Shown here: in pieces, positions 7,791 through 13,919 of the stretch
How the letters are laid out: the number at the start of each line of letters is the position of its first letter
Numbering within the stretch: the stretch's first letter is position 1
The notes under the pieces: generated by a model
The model's database searches: none
Told to the model about the DNA's origin: nothing
The model's input: only the letters and a program-made list of their open reading frames with translations
NCBI GenBank assembly: GCA_021815065.1
Contig: JAKAHI010000005.1
Location: 1-15,172, forward strand
Source: a bacterium
Lineage (GTDB): Bacteria > JAMCPX01
Length of the DNA: 15,172 bases
Reading direction: 5' to 3'
Translations under genes and position numbers: made by a program

Positions 7791-7880
7791 ACGTTTTTTA
7801 CGTTATTAACCCAACAGTATGCAATAATATTTCTTTATCATTGCTTCTCGAAACAACGTACCGGTGAGCGCATGTGCTCT

Positions 7881-9116
7881 TCATTCTTCGCCCTTCGCAA
7901 TAAGCTCGCCTGCAAAAATTGCAAGCGAATCATTGGACCCGTCCTCTATGAGGGCTGCACGCGCGTCCCTGAATAATTTTTCGATATAATATTCCTTAGC
8001 AACGCCGTATCCTCCGAATATCATGGACGCCTCATGCGCCACTTTAAAAGCGGCCTCGGTGCAAAAAATCTTCGAAGCTATGGAGTACTTCGTATCCGGC
8101 GGAGAATTGGTAAGGTTGTAGACCAGAGCGCTCCGGGACATCGCACGTGCGGCCTCGACGAGCTTGAACATGTGTAAAAGCTTATGCCGTATAAATCCAT
8201 GCTCGATGAGCGGCTTGCCGCCCTGTACCCTCTGCTTTGCGTAATCCAATGCCTCTTCGTACGCAGCCCTTGCAACGCCGGTGAGGAACGCACCCATGGA
8301 ACCGTTTGCAGCCGCAAGCGTTATGTCCGTCATTGCTTCATACGCATCCGGGTCTATGATCATATTGTCTTTCGGCACGCGGACGTTATCAAAGATGATC
8401 TCTCCCTGATTCAGCGCCCTCTGTCCCATCTTGTCCAGGGGCTTGCCTTTGCTGACCCCGGGTAAATTCGTCGGAACAATGCAGATGCCGCCGCCTGCCA
8501 TGCCCATGGACGGTTCTCTATTCAAAAATACGGTTGCGTGCGTCGCAATGGTACCGCACGAAACCCATGCCGATGTCGTTCCGTTTATTATCCAGTCATT
8601 TCCATCGCCACGTGCCGTTATTTCACCTCTGATATGCGGATTTTTAAATTGGTCTGTCCCTGCAGCGAGGGTATCGGAACCGTAATTGGGCTGGGTAATG
8701 GCCCAGCACCCGATAAACGATGCGGTCTTGTCCTTTGTGTAAGGATAAACGAAATTCTCGAGCAGATAGTCCGTCGGAGCAAGCATGGAAAGGAATGCCG
8801 GGAACGTCGCAACCCCGAGGGCTATGGCAAAATCTATGCTTCCCCAGGCAAGCTCTTCTTCGACGATGTGGACGCCGAGCGGCGACAACCCAAGGCCGCC
8901 GTATGATTCCGGAAGCAGGAATGTATGCAATCCCATCGCATACGCCTGCCGGAGAACATCCCAGAACAACGAGCCTTTTTTTATGACGTCTTCGGGTGAC
9001 AGCTTATCAAGCTTGATACTTGCCGGTCTGAGGACCTTGCGCGCAAACTCATGGACGCTGTTTTTTATTGCCACCTCGTCATCCGTCAAATTGAGATTTA
9101 ACTCTTTATACGGCAT
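7881..9116 (-). CDS. Acyl-CoA dehydrogenase family protein (atypical active-site region)
   Basis: FAD-dependent acyl-CoA dehydrogenase introducing an alpha,beta double bond and passing electrons normally to ETF. I place the start at 9116 rather than the in-frame ATG at 9152, because AAGGAGGAG (9121-9129) sits just before it and the protein then opens MPYKELNLNLTDDEV. The result is 411 residues. Family features are CWAITQPNYGSD (137-148; Gln where Glu is usual), NDWIINGTTSAWVSCG (173-188), GQRALNQGEIIFDNVRVP (231-248) and GGYGVAKEYYIEKLFRDAR (368-386). In the following IEDGSND (390-396), Asp392 aligns with the catalytic Glu of medium-chain enzymes and Glu391 precedes it. The RVQGGKPL segment (296-303) replaces the common R-x-x-FG-x-x-I. 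It is the first gene of the run ligase-nitroreductase-thiolase. Confidence 0.9.
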   Translation of the reverse strand: MPYKELNLNLTDDEVAIKNSVHEFARKVLRPASIKLDKLSPEDVIKKGSLFWDVLRQAYAMGLHTFLLPESYGGLGLSPLGVHIVEEELAWGSIDFAIALGVATFPAFLSMLAPTDYLLENFVYPYTKDKTASFIGCWAITQPNYGSDTLAAGTDQFKNPHIRGEITARGDGNDWIINGTTSAWVSCGTIATHATVFLNREPSMGMAGGGICIVPTNLPGVSKGKPLDKMGQRALNQGEIIFDNVRVPKDNMIIDPDAYEAMTDITLAAANGSMGAFLTGVARAAYEEALDYAKQRVQGGKPLIEHGFIRHKLLHMFKLVEAARAMSRSALVYNLTNSPPDTKYSIASKIFCTEAAFKVAHEASMIFGGYGVAKEYYIEKLFRDARAALIEDGSNDSLAIFAGELIAKGEE

Positions 9117-9120
9117 CGCT

Positions 9121-9129
9121 CTCCTCCTT
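9121..9129 (-). promoter_or_regulatory. Shine-Dalgarno AAGGAGGAG deciding the acyl-CoA dehydrogenase start
   Basis: A strong ribosome binding site 4 bp upstream of the ATG at 9114-9116, antisense to CTCCTCCTT on the plus strand. It lies inside the longer reading frame from 9152, so that upstream ATG is unlikely to be the true start. The twelve extra residues it would add are basic and unlike acyl-CoA dehydrogenase N-termini. Confidence 0.8.
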
Positions 9130-9197
9130 TTTTGGGTCCTTTCCCGGTTCAAAACAAGAAATAACTTTTAAAAACCCTCACTCCCATTACAGCCGTT

Positions 9198-9240
9198 GTC
9201 ATTGCGAGAAGTCCTCTCCCGTCAAGGGAGGAGAAAATTT
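9198..9240. repeat. Palindromic element, copy 2 (CCCGTCAAGGG core), next to a GTCATTGCGAG motif
   Basis: CTCCC (9216-9220) pairs with GGGAG (9226-9230) around the loop GTCAA. The stem can extend through a T-G wobble and one mismatch to 9212-9234. It shares CCCGTCAAGGG and a following GGAGAA with copy 1 at 5158-5181. Immediately 5' lies GTCATTGCGAG (9198-9208), a string I recall as part of dispersed repeats in many bacterial genomes; that recollection is not verified here. The element sits between the SCP2 terminator and the acyl-CoA dehydrogenase start, so it may be a mosaic of intergenic repeats. Confidence 0.55.
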
Positions 9241-9255
9241 CCAACTCGAAATGAG

Positions 9256-9287
9256 AAAAAGCCTTGTTTGCCGTGTTCAGCAAACAA
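9256..9287 (-). terminator. Rho-independent terminator of the SCP2 gene
   Basis: On the minus strand TTGTTTGC (9287-9280) is followed by an 8-nt loop and the exact complement GCAAACAA (9271-9264), then GGC and a run of five T (9260-9256). The 8-bp perfect stem plus T-tract begins 1 nt after the SCP2 stop codon at 9289. It should isolate SCP2 transcription from the downstream acyl-CoA dehydrogenase operon, which then needs its own promoter somewhere in 9117-9255. I could not identify that promoter confidently. Confidence 0.85.
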
Positions 9288-9288
9288 A

Positions 9289-9771
9289 TTATACCGCTAT
9301 ACCCTTTGTCTTACAGTATTTCGGATACAGCTCGAATATGGGATTTACCAGCGGTATGAGCCCGAGCACCTTGGTCACCGAGCCCTTTGTTTTGATCTTC
9401 CGGGTTGCGAGTGCAACCGGGATGCTCAGTTGTTTGAGCCAGAACTTATGCGCATTGTCGCTGGACAGGATCATCTCCACATCAGGCTTGCCGTCATACA
9501 TACCGAGTACAACCCTCGGTCTGTCCTCGCCATGAATCACCCATATTGTTCCTTCGGGTTCTGACAGGGTGAATTTAAGGGTAATACCGGCATTGTTAAA
9601 TTTTTTCGCAGCCTCGCTTCGGATACCCTGGAACTTCTTAACCTCCTCATCGCCGAGGCCCGTACTGGTGAGGAACTGGACAAACTTCGGATTTTCTTCT
9701 TCATTGAAAAGGATTTGCCAGAGGGCGCCGAGCACATCATACATATGATTTGTATCTCTAAATACCGCCAT
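9289..9771 (-). CDS. SCP2 sterol-carrier-domain protein
   Basis: A 160-residue protein with a single SCP2-like lipid-binding domain and no partner domain. Residues about 58-140 carry the pattern: amphipathic sheet ITLKFTLSEPEGTIWVIHG, then RVVLGMYDGKPDVEMILSSDNAHKFWLKQLS, then ALATRKIKTKGSVTKVLGLIPLVNPIFELY. The GxxDVEMxxSxxxxxxLxxG-like middle is typical of bacterial SCP2 proteins in lipid or acyl-CoA loci. Its first 50 residues form a helical N-terminal extension. Such domains bind fatty acyl-CoAs or sterol-like lipids in a hydrophobic tunnel and have no catalytic residues. GAGGAGG at 9779-9785 fixes the start. It has its own promoter upstream and a terminator directly after its stop, so it is probably expressed separately from the enzymes. 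In animals this domain is fused to an SCP-x thiolase; here the thiolase is a separate gene. Confidence 0.83.
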   Translation of the reverse strand: MAVFRDTNHMYDVLGALWQILFNEEENPKFVQFLTSTGLGDEEVKKFQGIRSEAAKKFNNAGITLKFTLSEPEGTIWVIHGEDRPRVVLGMYDGKPDVEMILSSDNAHKFWLKQLSIPVALATRKIKTKGSVTKVLGLIPLVNPIFELYPKYCKTKGIAV

Positions 9772-9789
9772 ACTTAATCCTCCTCTCTC

Positions 9790-9804
9790 GTTCTTTTTCA
9801 GAAC
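9790..9804. promoter_or_regulatory. Inverted repeat GTTCT-N5-AGAAC in the SCP2 leader
   Basis: A 5-bp perfect inverted repeat with a 5-bp spacer, lying between the predicted SCP2 transcription start and its Shine-Dalgarno. The position would suit a repressor operator or a small leader hairpin. Arms this short can occur by chance, and no regulator gene is adjacent, so the role is only a suggestion. Confidence 0.3.
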
Positions 9805-9845
9805 ATTAACCTGCAGATAAAAAATGGAACGCTTCTTTCATCATG

Positions 9846-9875
9846 ATTTTACAATCACACCCGTCTTTCTGTCAA
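9846..9875 (-). promoter_or_regulatory. Sigma70-type promoter for the SCP2 gene
   Basis: On the minus strand a perfect -35 box TTGACA (9875-9870) is separated by 18 bp from the -10 box TAAAAT (9851-9846), one mismatch from consensus. Transcription would start near 9839, giving a leader of about 68 nt before the ATG at 9771. It lies in the divergent gap between SCP2 and the plus-strand SDR gene. Confidence 0.7.
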
Positions 9876-9919
9876 ATGCTTTATACACCCTCCTTTCCAA
9901 TATCTTGCATTTTTCGCGT

Positions 9920-9925
9920 TATAAT
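9920..9925 (+). promoter_or_regulatory. Perfect -10 box TATAAT just upstream of the SDR gene
   Basis: TATAAT ends 14 bp before the SDR start codon at 9940. No good -35 lies 16-18 bp upstream. If used, transcription would begin around 9932, leaving a leader of only about 8 nt and no room for a Shine-Dalgarno, so the transcript would be nearly leaderless. Confidence 0.4.
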
Positions 9926-9939
9926 GACACCACTACTCT

Positions 9940-10740
9940 ATGAAGAACATAGCGGGTAAAACCGTTTTGATTACCGGCGCAGGCATGGGCATGGGACGCT
10001 TGTTTGCCGGGAAATTCAAAGACGCATCCTGCAAACTCGTGCTCGTCGATATCGACAAACAGGCTCTGGAAAAGACAGCCTCGGAGCTCAATGCGGATGC
10101 CCACACCTACGTTTGTGACATATCGGACAAAGACCAGATACATATGCTTACCGGGCGCGTGCATGAAGATACGGGGTTGGTTGATATTATCGTAAACAAC
10201 GCCGGCGTCCTTTATGGATATCCTTTTTCCCAATGCCCCGACGAAGTCATCGCGAGGACCATCGATGTGAACGTGAAAGGCACCATGCTCCTGACAAAGG
10301 CATTCCTGCCTGATCTTATGTCCCGCAAAAGCGGTCATATCATAACCATGGCTTCGGCATCCAGCCTGACCGGCGTTCCCGACCTTGCTGCTTATGCTAC
10401 CAGTAAACATGCGATCGCAGGATTCTCGGAATCCCTGAGGCTTGAAATGAAGAAGTATGGATTCAGCAACATAAGAACAACGCTCGTCTATCCTCATTTC
10501 GTGGATACGGGTATGGTGACCGGGGTAAGGTCGTCCGTACTGCTCAGACCCAAGGATGTTGTGGACAGGGTATTTACTGCACTTCAGAACAACGAACGGT
10601 ATGTCTATATGCCGTGGTGGCTCAGGTTCATCCCTCTTTTGCTCGATGTACTCCCTACTGATTTAGGAGACTGGATTCTCTTTAAAACCGGGATCAGCAG
10701 GACGATGGAAACCTGGGTCGGGCACGCCAAAAGGCCATAG
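9940..10740 (+). CDS. Short-chain dehydrogenase/reductase (SDR family)
   Basis: A 266-residue classical SDR oxidoreductase, NAD(P)-dependent, interconverting an alcohol and a ketone. The Rossmann glycine motif TGAGMGMG spans 12-19, Asp37 (LVLVDID) suggests NAD(H) preference, NNAG is at 86-89 and the structural Asn is Asn111 (DVNVKG). The catalytic Ser lies in TMASASSLTG (136-145), with Tyr152 and Lys156 in YATSK. The last 60 residues (WWLRFIPLLLDVLPTDLGDWILF) are hydrophobic, as in membrane-associated or lipid-active SDRs of the DHRS/17-beta-HSD type. There is no Shine-Dalgarno; a TATAAT ends 14 bp before the ATG. In this neighbourhood a role as 3-hydroxyacyl-CoA or steroid-like alcohol dehydrogenase is plausible but unproven. 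It ends 13 bp from the convergent epimerase gene. Confidence 0.88.
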   Translation: MKNIAGKTVLITGAGMGMGRLFAGKFKDASCKLVLVDIDKQALEKTASELNADAHTYVCDISDKDQIHMLTGRVHEDTGLVDIIVNNAGVLYGYPFSQCPDEVIARTIDVNVKGTMLLTKAFLPDLMSRKSGHIITMASASSLTGVPDLAAYATSKHAIAGFSESLRLEMKKYGFSNIRTTLVYPHFVDTGMVTGVRSSVLLRPKDVVDRVFTALQNNERYVYMPWWLRFIPLLLDVLPTDLGDWILFKTGISRTMETWVGHAKRP

Positions 10741-10753
10741 ATTCCCGGGTTCA

Positions 10754-11701
10754 TCACACCTCTCTGTATAACTGCCCGATGTATTCGATCTCCTGCAAGA
10801 GCCCCTGTTCAAGACTTACCTGTGGCACATAACCAAGTGTTTCCTTTGCATGCGTCAGATCCGCCGACGTATCCTTTACATCACCTTTCTGTGAGGGCTG
10901 AAAATCTATTTTTGGTTTTGCCTTCATCAGGCTGCCGATCATATCGATAACCTCGCTCAATCCTATACGCGATCCTCCACCTACATTAAAGACCATACCG
11001 GCAGGTGCACTCAGTGCAAGCATATTTGCCTGAACAATATCGGAAACACAGGTAAAATCCCTGGTCTGCCTGCCGTCACCATATACGGTAATAGGCTTAT
11101 CTTCGCTTATTGCTTTGATAAATTTATGAAAAGCCATATCCGGCCGCTGCCCGTGCCCATAAACCGTAAAATATCTGAGGCTCACCGAGGGCACACCGAA
11201 ATTGTCGTTATAAACCTTTACAAGCTGTTCCGATGCCATCTTCGTCACGCCGTAGGGAGAGAACGGCATAAGCACGCTGGTTTCCTGTGCAGGCAAGGCC
11301 GGCGTGTTGCCGTAAACCGATGAGCTCGAAGCAAATACGAATTTTTTTATCTTACTGTCTTTCGACGCTTCGAGCAGCCTCTGCGTTGCCATGATGTTGT
11401 TTCTCACATAGATATCAAAAAATTGGCCGAAGCTTCCCCTGACCCCTGCCTGCGCTGCCAGATGAAATACACAATCAACTTCTTTAACCATGTATTTAAG
11501 GTCAAGCTCCAACAGAGAATCCTCCACGAACTTAAATCCCGCATATTGCTTTAGTCCTGCAAGATTTTTTTCCTTTATCCACCGCGGATAATAGTCCTCG
11601 AAAGAATCTATTCCCAGCACGGAGTAGCCTTCATCGAGAAGCCTTTTCGACAGATTCGATCCTATAAAACCCGCAGCACCAGTTACCATAGCCTTTGCCA
11701 T
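10754..11701 (-). CDS. NAD-dependent nucleotide-sugar epimerase (UDP-glucuronate/UDP-glucose 4-epimerase-like)
   Basis: Extended SDR enzyme expected to epimerise C4 of a UDP-sugar for envelope polysaccharide synthesis. I choose the start at 11701: AAAGGA (11707-11712) lies 5 bp before it, while the alternative ATG at 11707 overlaps that site. This gives 315 residues. Features are the NAD-binding GAAGFIG (8-14), VFHLAAQAGVRGS (78-90; AGVR is common in glucuronate epimerases), SSSSVYG (125-131) with the catalytic Ser, Tyr150 and Lys154 in YGVTK, RYFTVYGHGQRPDMA (176-190) and GDGRQTRDFTCVSD (208-221). The gene follows the small membrane protein by 56 bp and may be in the same run, but its function does not fit acyl-CoA metabolism. 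The exact sugar specificity is uncertain. Confidence 0.87.
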   Translation of the reverse strand: MAKAMVTGAAGFIGSNLSKRLLDEGYSVLGIDSFEDYYPRWIKEKNLAGLKQYAGFKFVEDSLLELDLKYMVKEVDCVFHLAAQAGVRGSFGQFFDIYVRNNIMATQRLLEASKDSKIKKFVFASSSSVYGNTPALPAQETSVLMPFSPYGVTKMASEQLVKVYNDNFGVPSVSLRYFTVYGHGQRPDMAFHKFIKAISEDKPITVYGDGRQTRDFTCVSDIVQANMLALSAPAGMVFNVGGGSRIGLSEVIDMIGSLMKAKPKIDFQPSQKGDVKDTSADLTHAKETLGYVPQVSLEQGLLQEIEYIGQLYREV

Positions 11702-11757
11702 AAGCATCCTTTCATTTCATTGATATTGGGATATTGAACAGCGTTCGAATAATCGTG

Positions 11758-12042
11758 TTACGTCCTATCGTTTTTTTGTTTCAGCAGAGCTCTGTTTTTA
11801 TCATAGAAATGCTGGATGAGCCCTCCCAGCAGCTGTCCGGTAAAGAAGGCACCGATCATGACGGGAAATGTTATGAATCTCCAGCCTAACCCCGACAGTA
11901 TCCGCAGCGCTATCACAAATGGAACAGGAATATGAACAGCCAGAAACCACTGCGTTGAAAATCTTTTTACCTGCGACCTCCAGTAGCCAAAGGGAAGATT
12001 CAGTGTCAATACAGTCCCGGCCACGATCCATAATGTTTTCAT
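11758..12042 (-). CDS. Small three-helix membrane protein, unknown function
   Basis: A 94-residue hydrophobic protein that I do not recognise. Three likely membrane helices lie near residues 3-18, 32-52 and 57-76. The loop between the first two is positively charged (YWRSQVKRFS) and the cytosolic tail is basic (FYDKNRALLKQKNDRT). The starting ATG is only 8 bp from the upstream acyl-CoA dehydrogenase stop, with AGAGAG as a modest Shine-Dalgarno, so the two genes are almost certainly co-transcribed. It has no visible catalytic or metal-binding motif. It could be a membrane anchor or accessory subunit, or simply an unrelated passenger gene. Confidence 0.7.
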   Translation of the reverse strand: MKTLWIVAGTVLTLNLPFGYWRSQVKRFSTQWFLAVHIPVPFVIALRILSGLGWRFITFPVMIGAFFTGQLLGGLIQHFYDKNRALLKQKNDRT

Positions 12043-12050
12043 ATCTCTCT

Positions 12051-13196
12051 TTATAACCCCATTTGCTTCCCGATAATTTCTTTCATGATCTCTGTCGTCC
12101 CGGCAAAGATCGTTTGTACCCTTGCATCAAGATAAGCCTGCGCAATGGGATATTCAAGCATATACCCATAACCGCCGAAAAACTGCAGTACCTGATCAAC
12201 GGTCCTCTTCAGCATCTCCGTTACCCACCATTTCGCCATGCAGGTTTCCTTGATGATGTTCGCGCCCGATACATGCTCCTGGATCAACCGGTCGATAAAT
12301 GCCCTACCGAGCTCGATCTCCGTGGCTATCTCTACCAGCTTAAACCGCGTGTTCTGGAATTTCGATATGGGTTTTCCAAAAGCAGTCCTGGTCTTTGTAT
12401 ATTCTATTGCCTCTTCGAGTGCCTTTTCCGCACCTGCCTGGGCCATGATAGCGCTCACCAGCCTCTCCTGCTGCAGTTTCTGCATGAGCTGGAAAAACCC
12501 CTCTCCTTCCTGTCCGAGCAGGTTTTTTGCCGGGACCCTGCAGTCCGAGAAATACAGCTCCGAGGTGTCCTGCGCCTTCATGCCTATCTTCTCGAGCTTT
12601 TTGCCCTTTTCGAATCCCGGCGTTTTATCCTCGACAACGATTAGGCTCATACCGGTATACGGAGGGTCTGCCTTGGGGTTCGTTTTGCACGCAACGATGA
12701 CAAGGTCGCACAACTGGCCGTTTGATATGAAGGTCTTCTGTCCGTTGATGATATACGAGTCCCCGTCCCTGACCGCACTTGTTTTAATCGCCTGGAGATC
12801 GCTGCCCGTGCCCGGCTCTGTCATGGCCACCGCGGTTATCAGCTCGCCGCTTACACATCCGGGCAGCCATCGCTGTTTCTGTTCATCGGTACCGAATGCG
12901 GCAATGTACGGCACAACGATATCACTGTGCAGGTTCATGGCAAAACCCGATTCCATGATCCGTGCGATCTCTTCCATCATTACCACCGAATAGATAAAAT
13001 CTACACCCGATCCGCCGTATTTTTCCTCGACCCATGGACAGAGATACCCCTCTTTACCTGCCAGCTTCCATATCTCTCTTGACACGATTCCGTTCTTTTT
13101 CCATTCTGCCTGGTGCGGAACAACATTGCGTTCAAGGAATTTTTTGAATCCCTGCCTGAAAATCTCGTGTTCTTCACTAAATATTTTTCTGTCCAT
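12051..13196 (-). CDS. Acyl-CoA dehydrogenase, long-chain/isovaleryl type
   Basis: FAD-dependent acyl-CoA dehydrogenase. The start is set at 13196 because AAGGAGG (13201-13207) precedes that ATG; an upstream in-frame ATG at 13253 lacks such a site. The protein has 381 residues, the normal length. Motifs are AMTEPGTGSD (124-133), YIINGQKTFISNG (148-160), GMKAQDTSELYFSDCRVP (205-222), RTAFGKPI (270-277), QFFGGYGYMLEYP (338-350) and IFAGTTEIMKEII (363-375). Ala365 occupies the site of the Glu base of medium-chain enzymes. Instead Glu244 in LQQERL matches the base position of long-chain and isovaleryl-CoA dehydrogenases, so the active site looks complete. It lies 94 bp downstream of the papain-like gene and 8 bp before the small membrane protein. 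Confidence 0.93.
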   Translation of the reverse strand: MDRKIFSEEHEIFRQGFKKFLERNVVPHQAEWKKNGIVSREIWKLAGKEGYLCPWVEEKYGGSGVDFIYSVVMMEEIARIMESGFAMNLHSDIVVPYIAAFGTDEQKQRWLPGCVSGELITAVAMTEPGTGSDLQAIKTSAVRDGDSYIINGQKTFISNGQLCDLVIVACKTNPKADPPYTGMSLIVVEDKTPGFEKGKKLEKIGMKAQDTSELYFSDCRVPAKNLLGQEGEGFFQLMQKLQQERLVSAIMAQAGAEKALEEAIEYTKTRTAFGKPISKFQNTRFKLVEIATEIELGRAFIDRLIQEHVSGANIIKETCMAKWWVTEMLKRTVDQVLQFFGGYGYMLEYPIAQAYLDARVQTIFAGTTEIMKEIIGKQMGL

Positions 13197-13200
13197 CGTG

Positions 13201-13207
13201 CCTCCTT
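13201..13207 (-). promoter_or_regulatory. Shine-Dalgarno AAGGAGG deciding the second acyl-CoA dehydrogenase start
   Basis: Consensus ribosome binding site 4 bp upstream of the ATG at 13194-13196. It rules against the in-frame ATG 57 bp further upstream, whose extra 19 residues (hydrophobic, ending in GKGG) are translated leader sequence. Confidence 0.8.
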
Positions 13208-13290
13208 TTCCAATAATTATTTCATAGCAGATTTTTATGAGCTGCGAAAGCAATACACTCCGGGATTGCCGCGGCGGCGGGTTTCCAAAA

Positions 13291-13914
13291 TTATTCGACC
13301 CTTTTCAGAAGGTCGGGCATATAATAGGCTATCCTGAGAAAGTCATTCAGTGTCGTAAATCCGAACCGGAAAAGATCGAGATCCAGTTTCTTTATGTTGG
13401 AAAATTCCGGTATACTCTTCTGAAGATGTATAATAATTGCGTCCGTACATACCCATCTCTTGTCGGTTATTTCAGGAACTTTTAATGGAATCTTTAATCC
13501 AAGATTATGATACATCATCGCGTTTGATATGTTAAAAAAACCCCTGAAGGAGTTATATCTGGTACCTTCGAGCTTTTTGAAGGAATCCAGAAAATCACTA
13601 AGCTGTCGTTCGCTTCTCCATACAGGCCTCAAAGCCATCGGGGACTTGCCTGATCTGAAAAAATGATCGGCAGGCAGTTTTATGGTAACGGGATAGACGA
13701 CATTCAGCGTCTCGTTATTTTCCATGACCACTGCAGAATGATCATACGGCGTGCAGGAAAGGCTTCTCCACAATGCATAGAAAAAGCCGTACGTCTGCGT
13801 CAGCAGTATGTCACCGGGGACGAGTTTGTGATAAAGGGCTGCGGCTTCTGTACTGTTGCCGGTACCAATATCCAGGGCTTCATCTGAACATCTCTTGTTC
13901 TTTTTCAGATGCAT
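13291..13914 (-). CDS. Permuted papain-like (YiiX/NlpC-P60 type) hydrolase or acyltransferase, putative
   Basis: A 207-residue protein that resembles the circularly permuted NlpC/P60-like (YiiX, DUF830, peptidase C92) group. In these the catalytic His precedes the Cys. Visible matches are PGDILLTQ (33-40), DHSAVVMEN (58-66) with candidate His59, the LEGTRYNSFRGFF block (115-127) and WVCTDAII (154-161) with candidate Cys156. Family members include peptidases, amidases and lipid acyltransferases such as the LRAT group. There is no signal peptide, so it should be cytosolic. The first 30 residues are non-conserved-looking, and the start is uncertain with only AGGA as a weak Shine-Dalgarno. It begins 5 bp after the PaaI-like thioesterase stop, so the two are probably co-translated. 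The assignment is from motif pattern only. Confidence 0.55.
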   Translation of the reverse strand: MHLKKNKRCSDEALDIGTGNSTEAAALYHKLVPGDILLTQTYGFFYALWRSLSCTPYDHSAVVMENNETLNVVYPVTIKLPADHFFRSGKSPMALRPVWRSERQLSDFLDSFKKLEGTRYNSFRGFFNISNAMMYHNLGLKIPLKVPEITDKRWVCTDAIIIHLQKSIPEFSNIKKLDLDLFRFGFTTLNDFLRIAYYMPDLLKRVE

Positions 13915-13919
13915 ACCGC

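Noticed and set aside
9198..9240. TTGACG within copy 2 of the palindrome as the -35 box of the acyl-CoA dehydrogenase operon
   Set aside because: No acceptable -10 box lies 16-18 bp downstream on the minus strand (ATGACA/TGACAA), so it is not supported.
12238..12993. 251-codon plus-strand open frame opposite the second acyl-CoA dehydrogenase
   Set aside because: Not in register, but the minus-strand gene has a complete family signature and a strong ribosome binding site. The plus frame looks like low-complexity Ser/Pro/Cys translation without a Shine-Dalgarno.
13268..13275. GCCGCGGC palindrome between the papain-like gene and the second acyl-CoA dehydrogenase
   Set aside because: An 8-bp self-complementary GC word without a loop or T-tract is not evidence of a terminator or operator.
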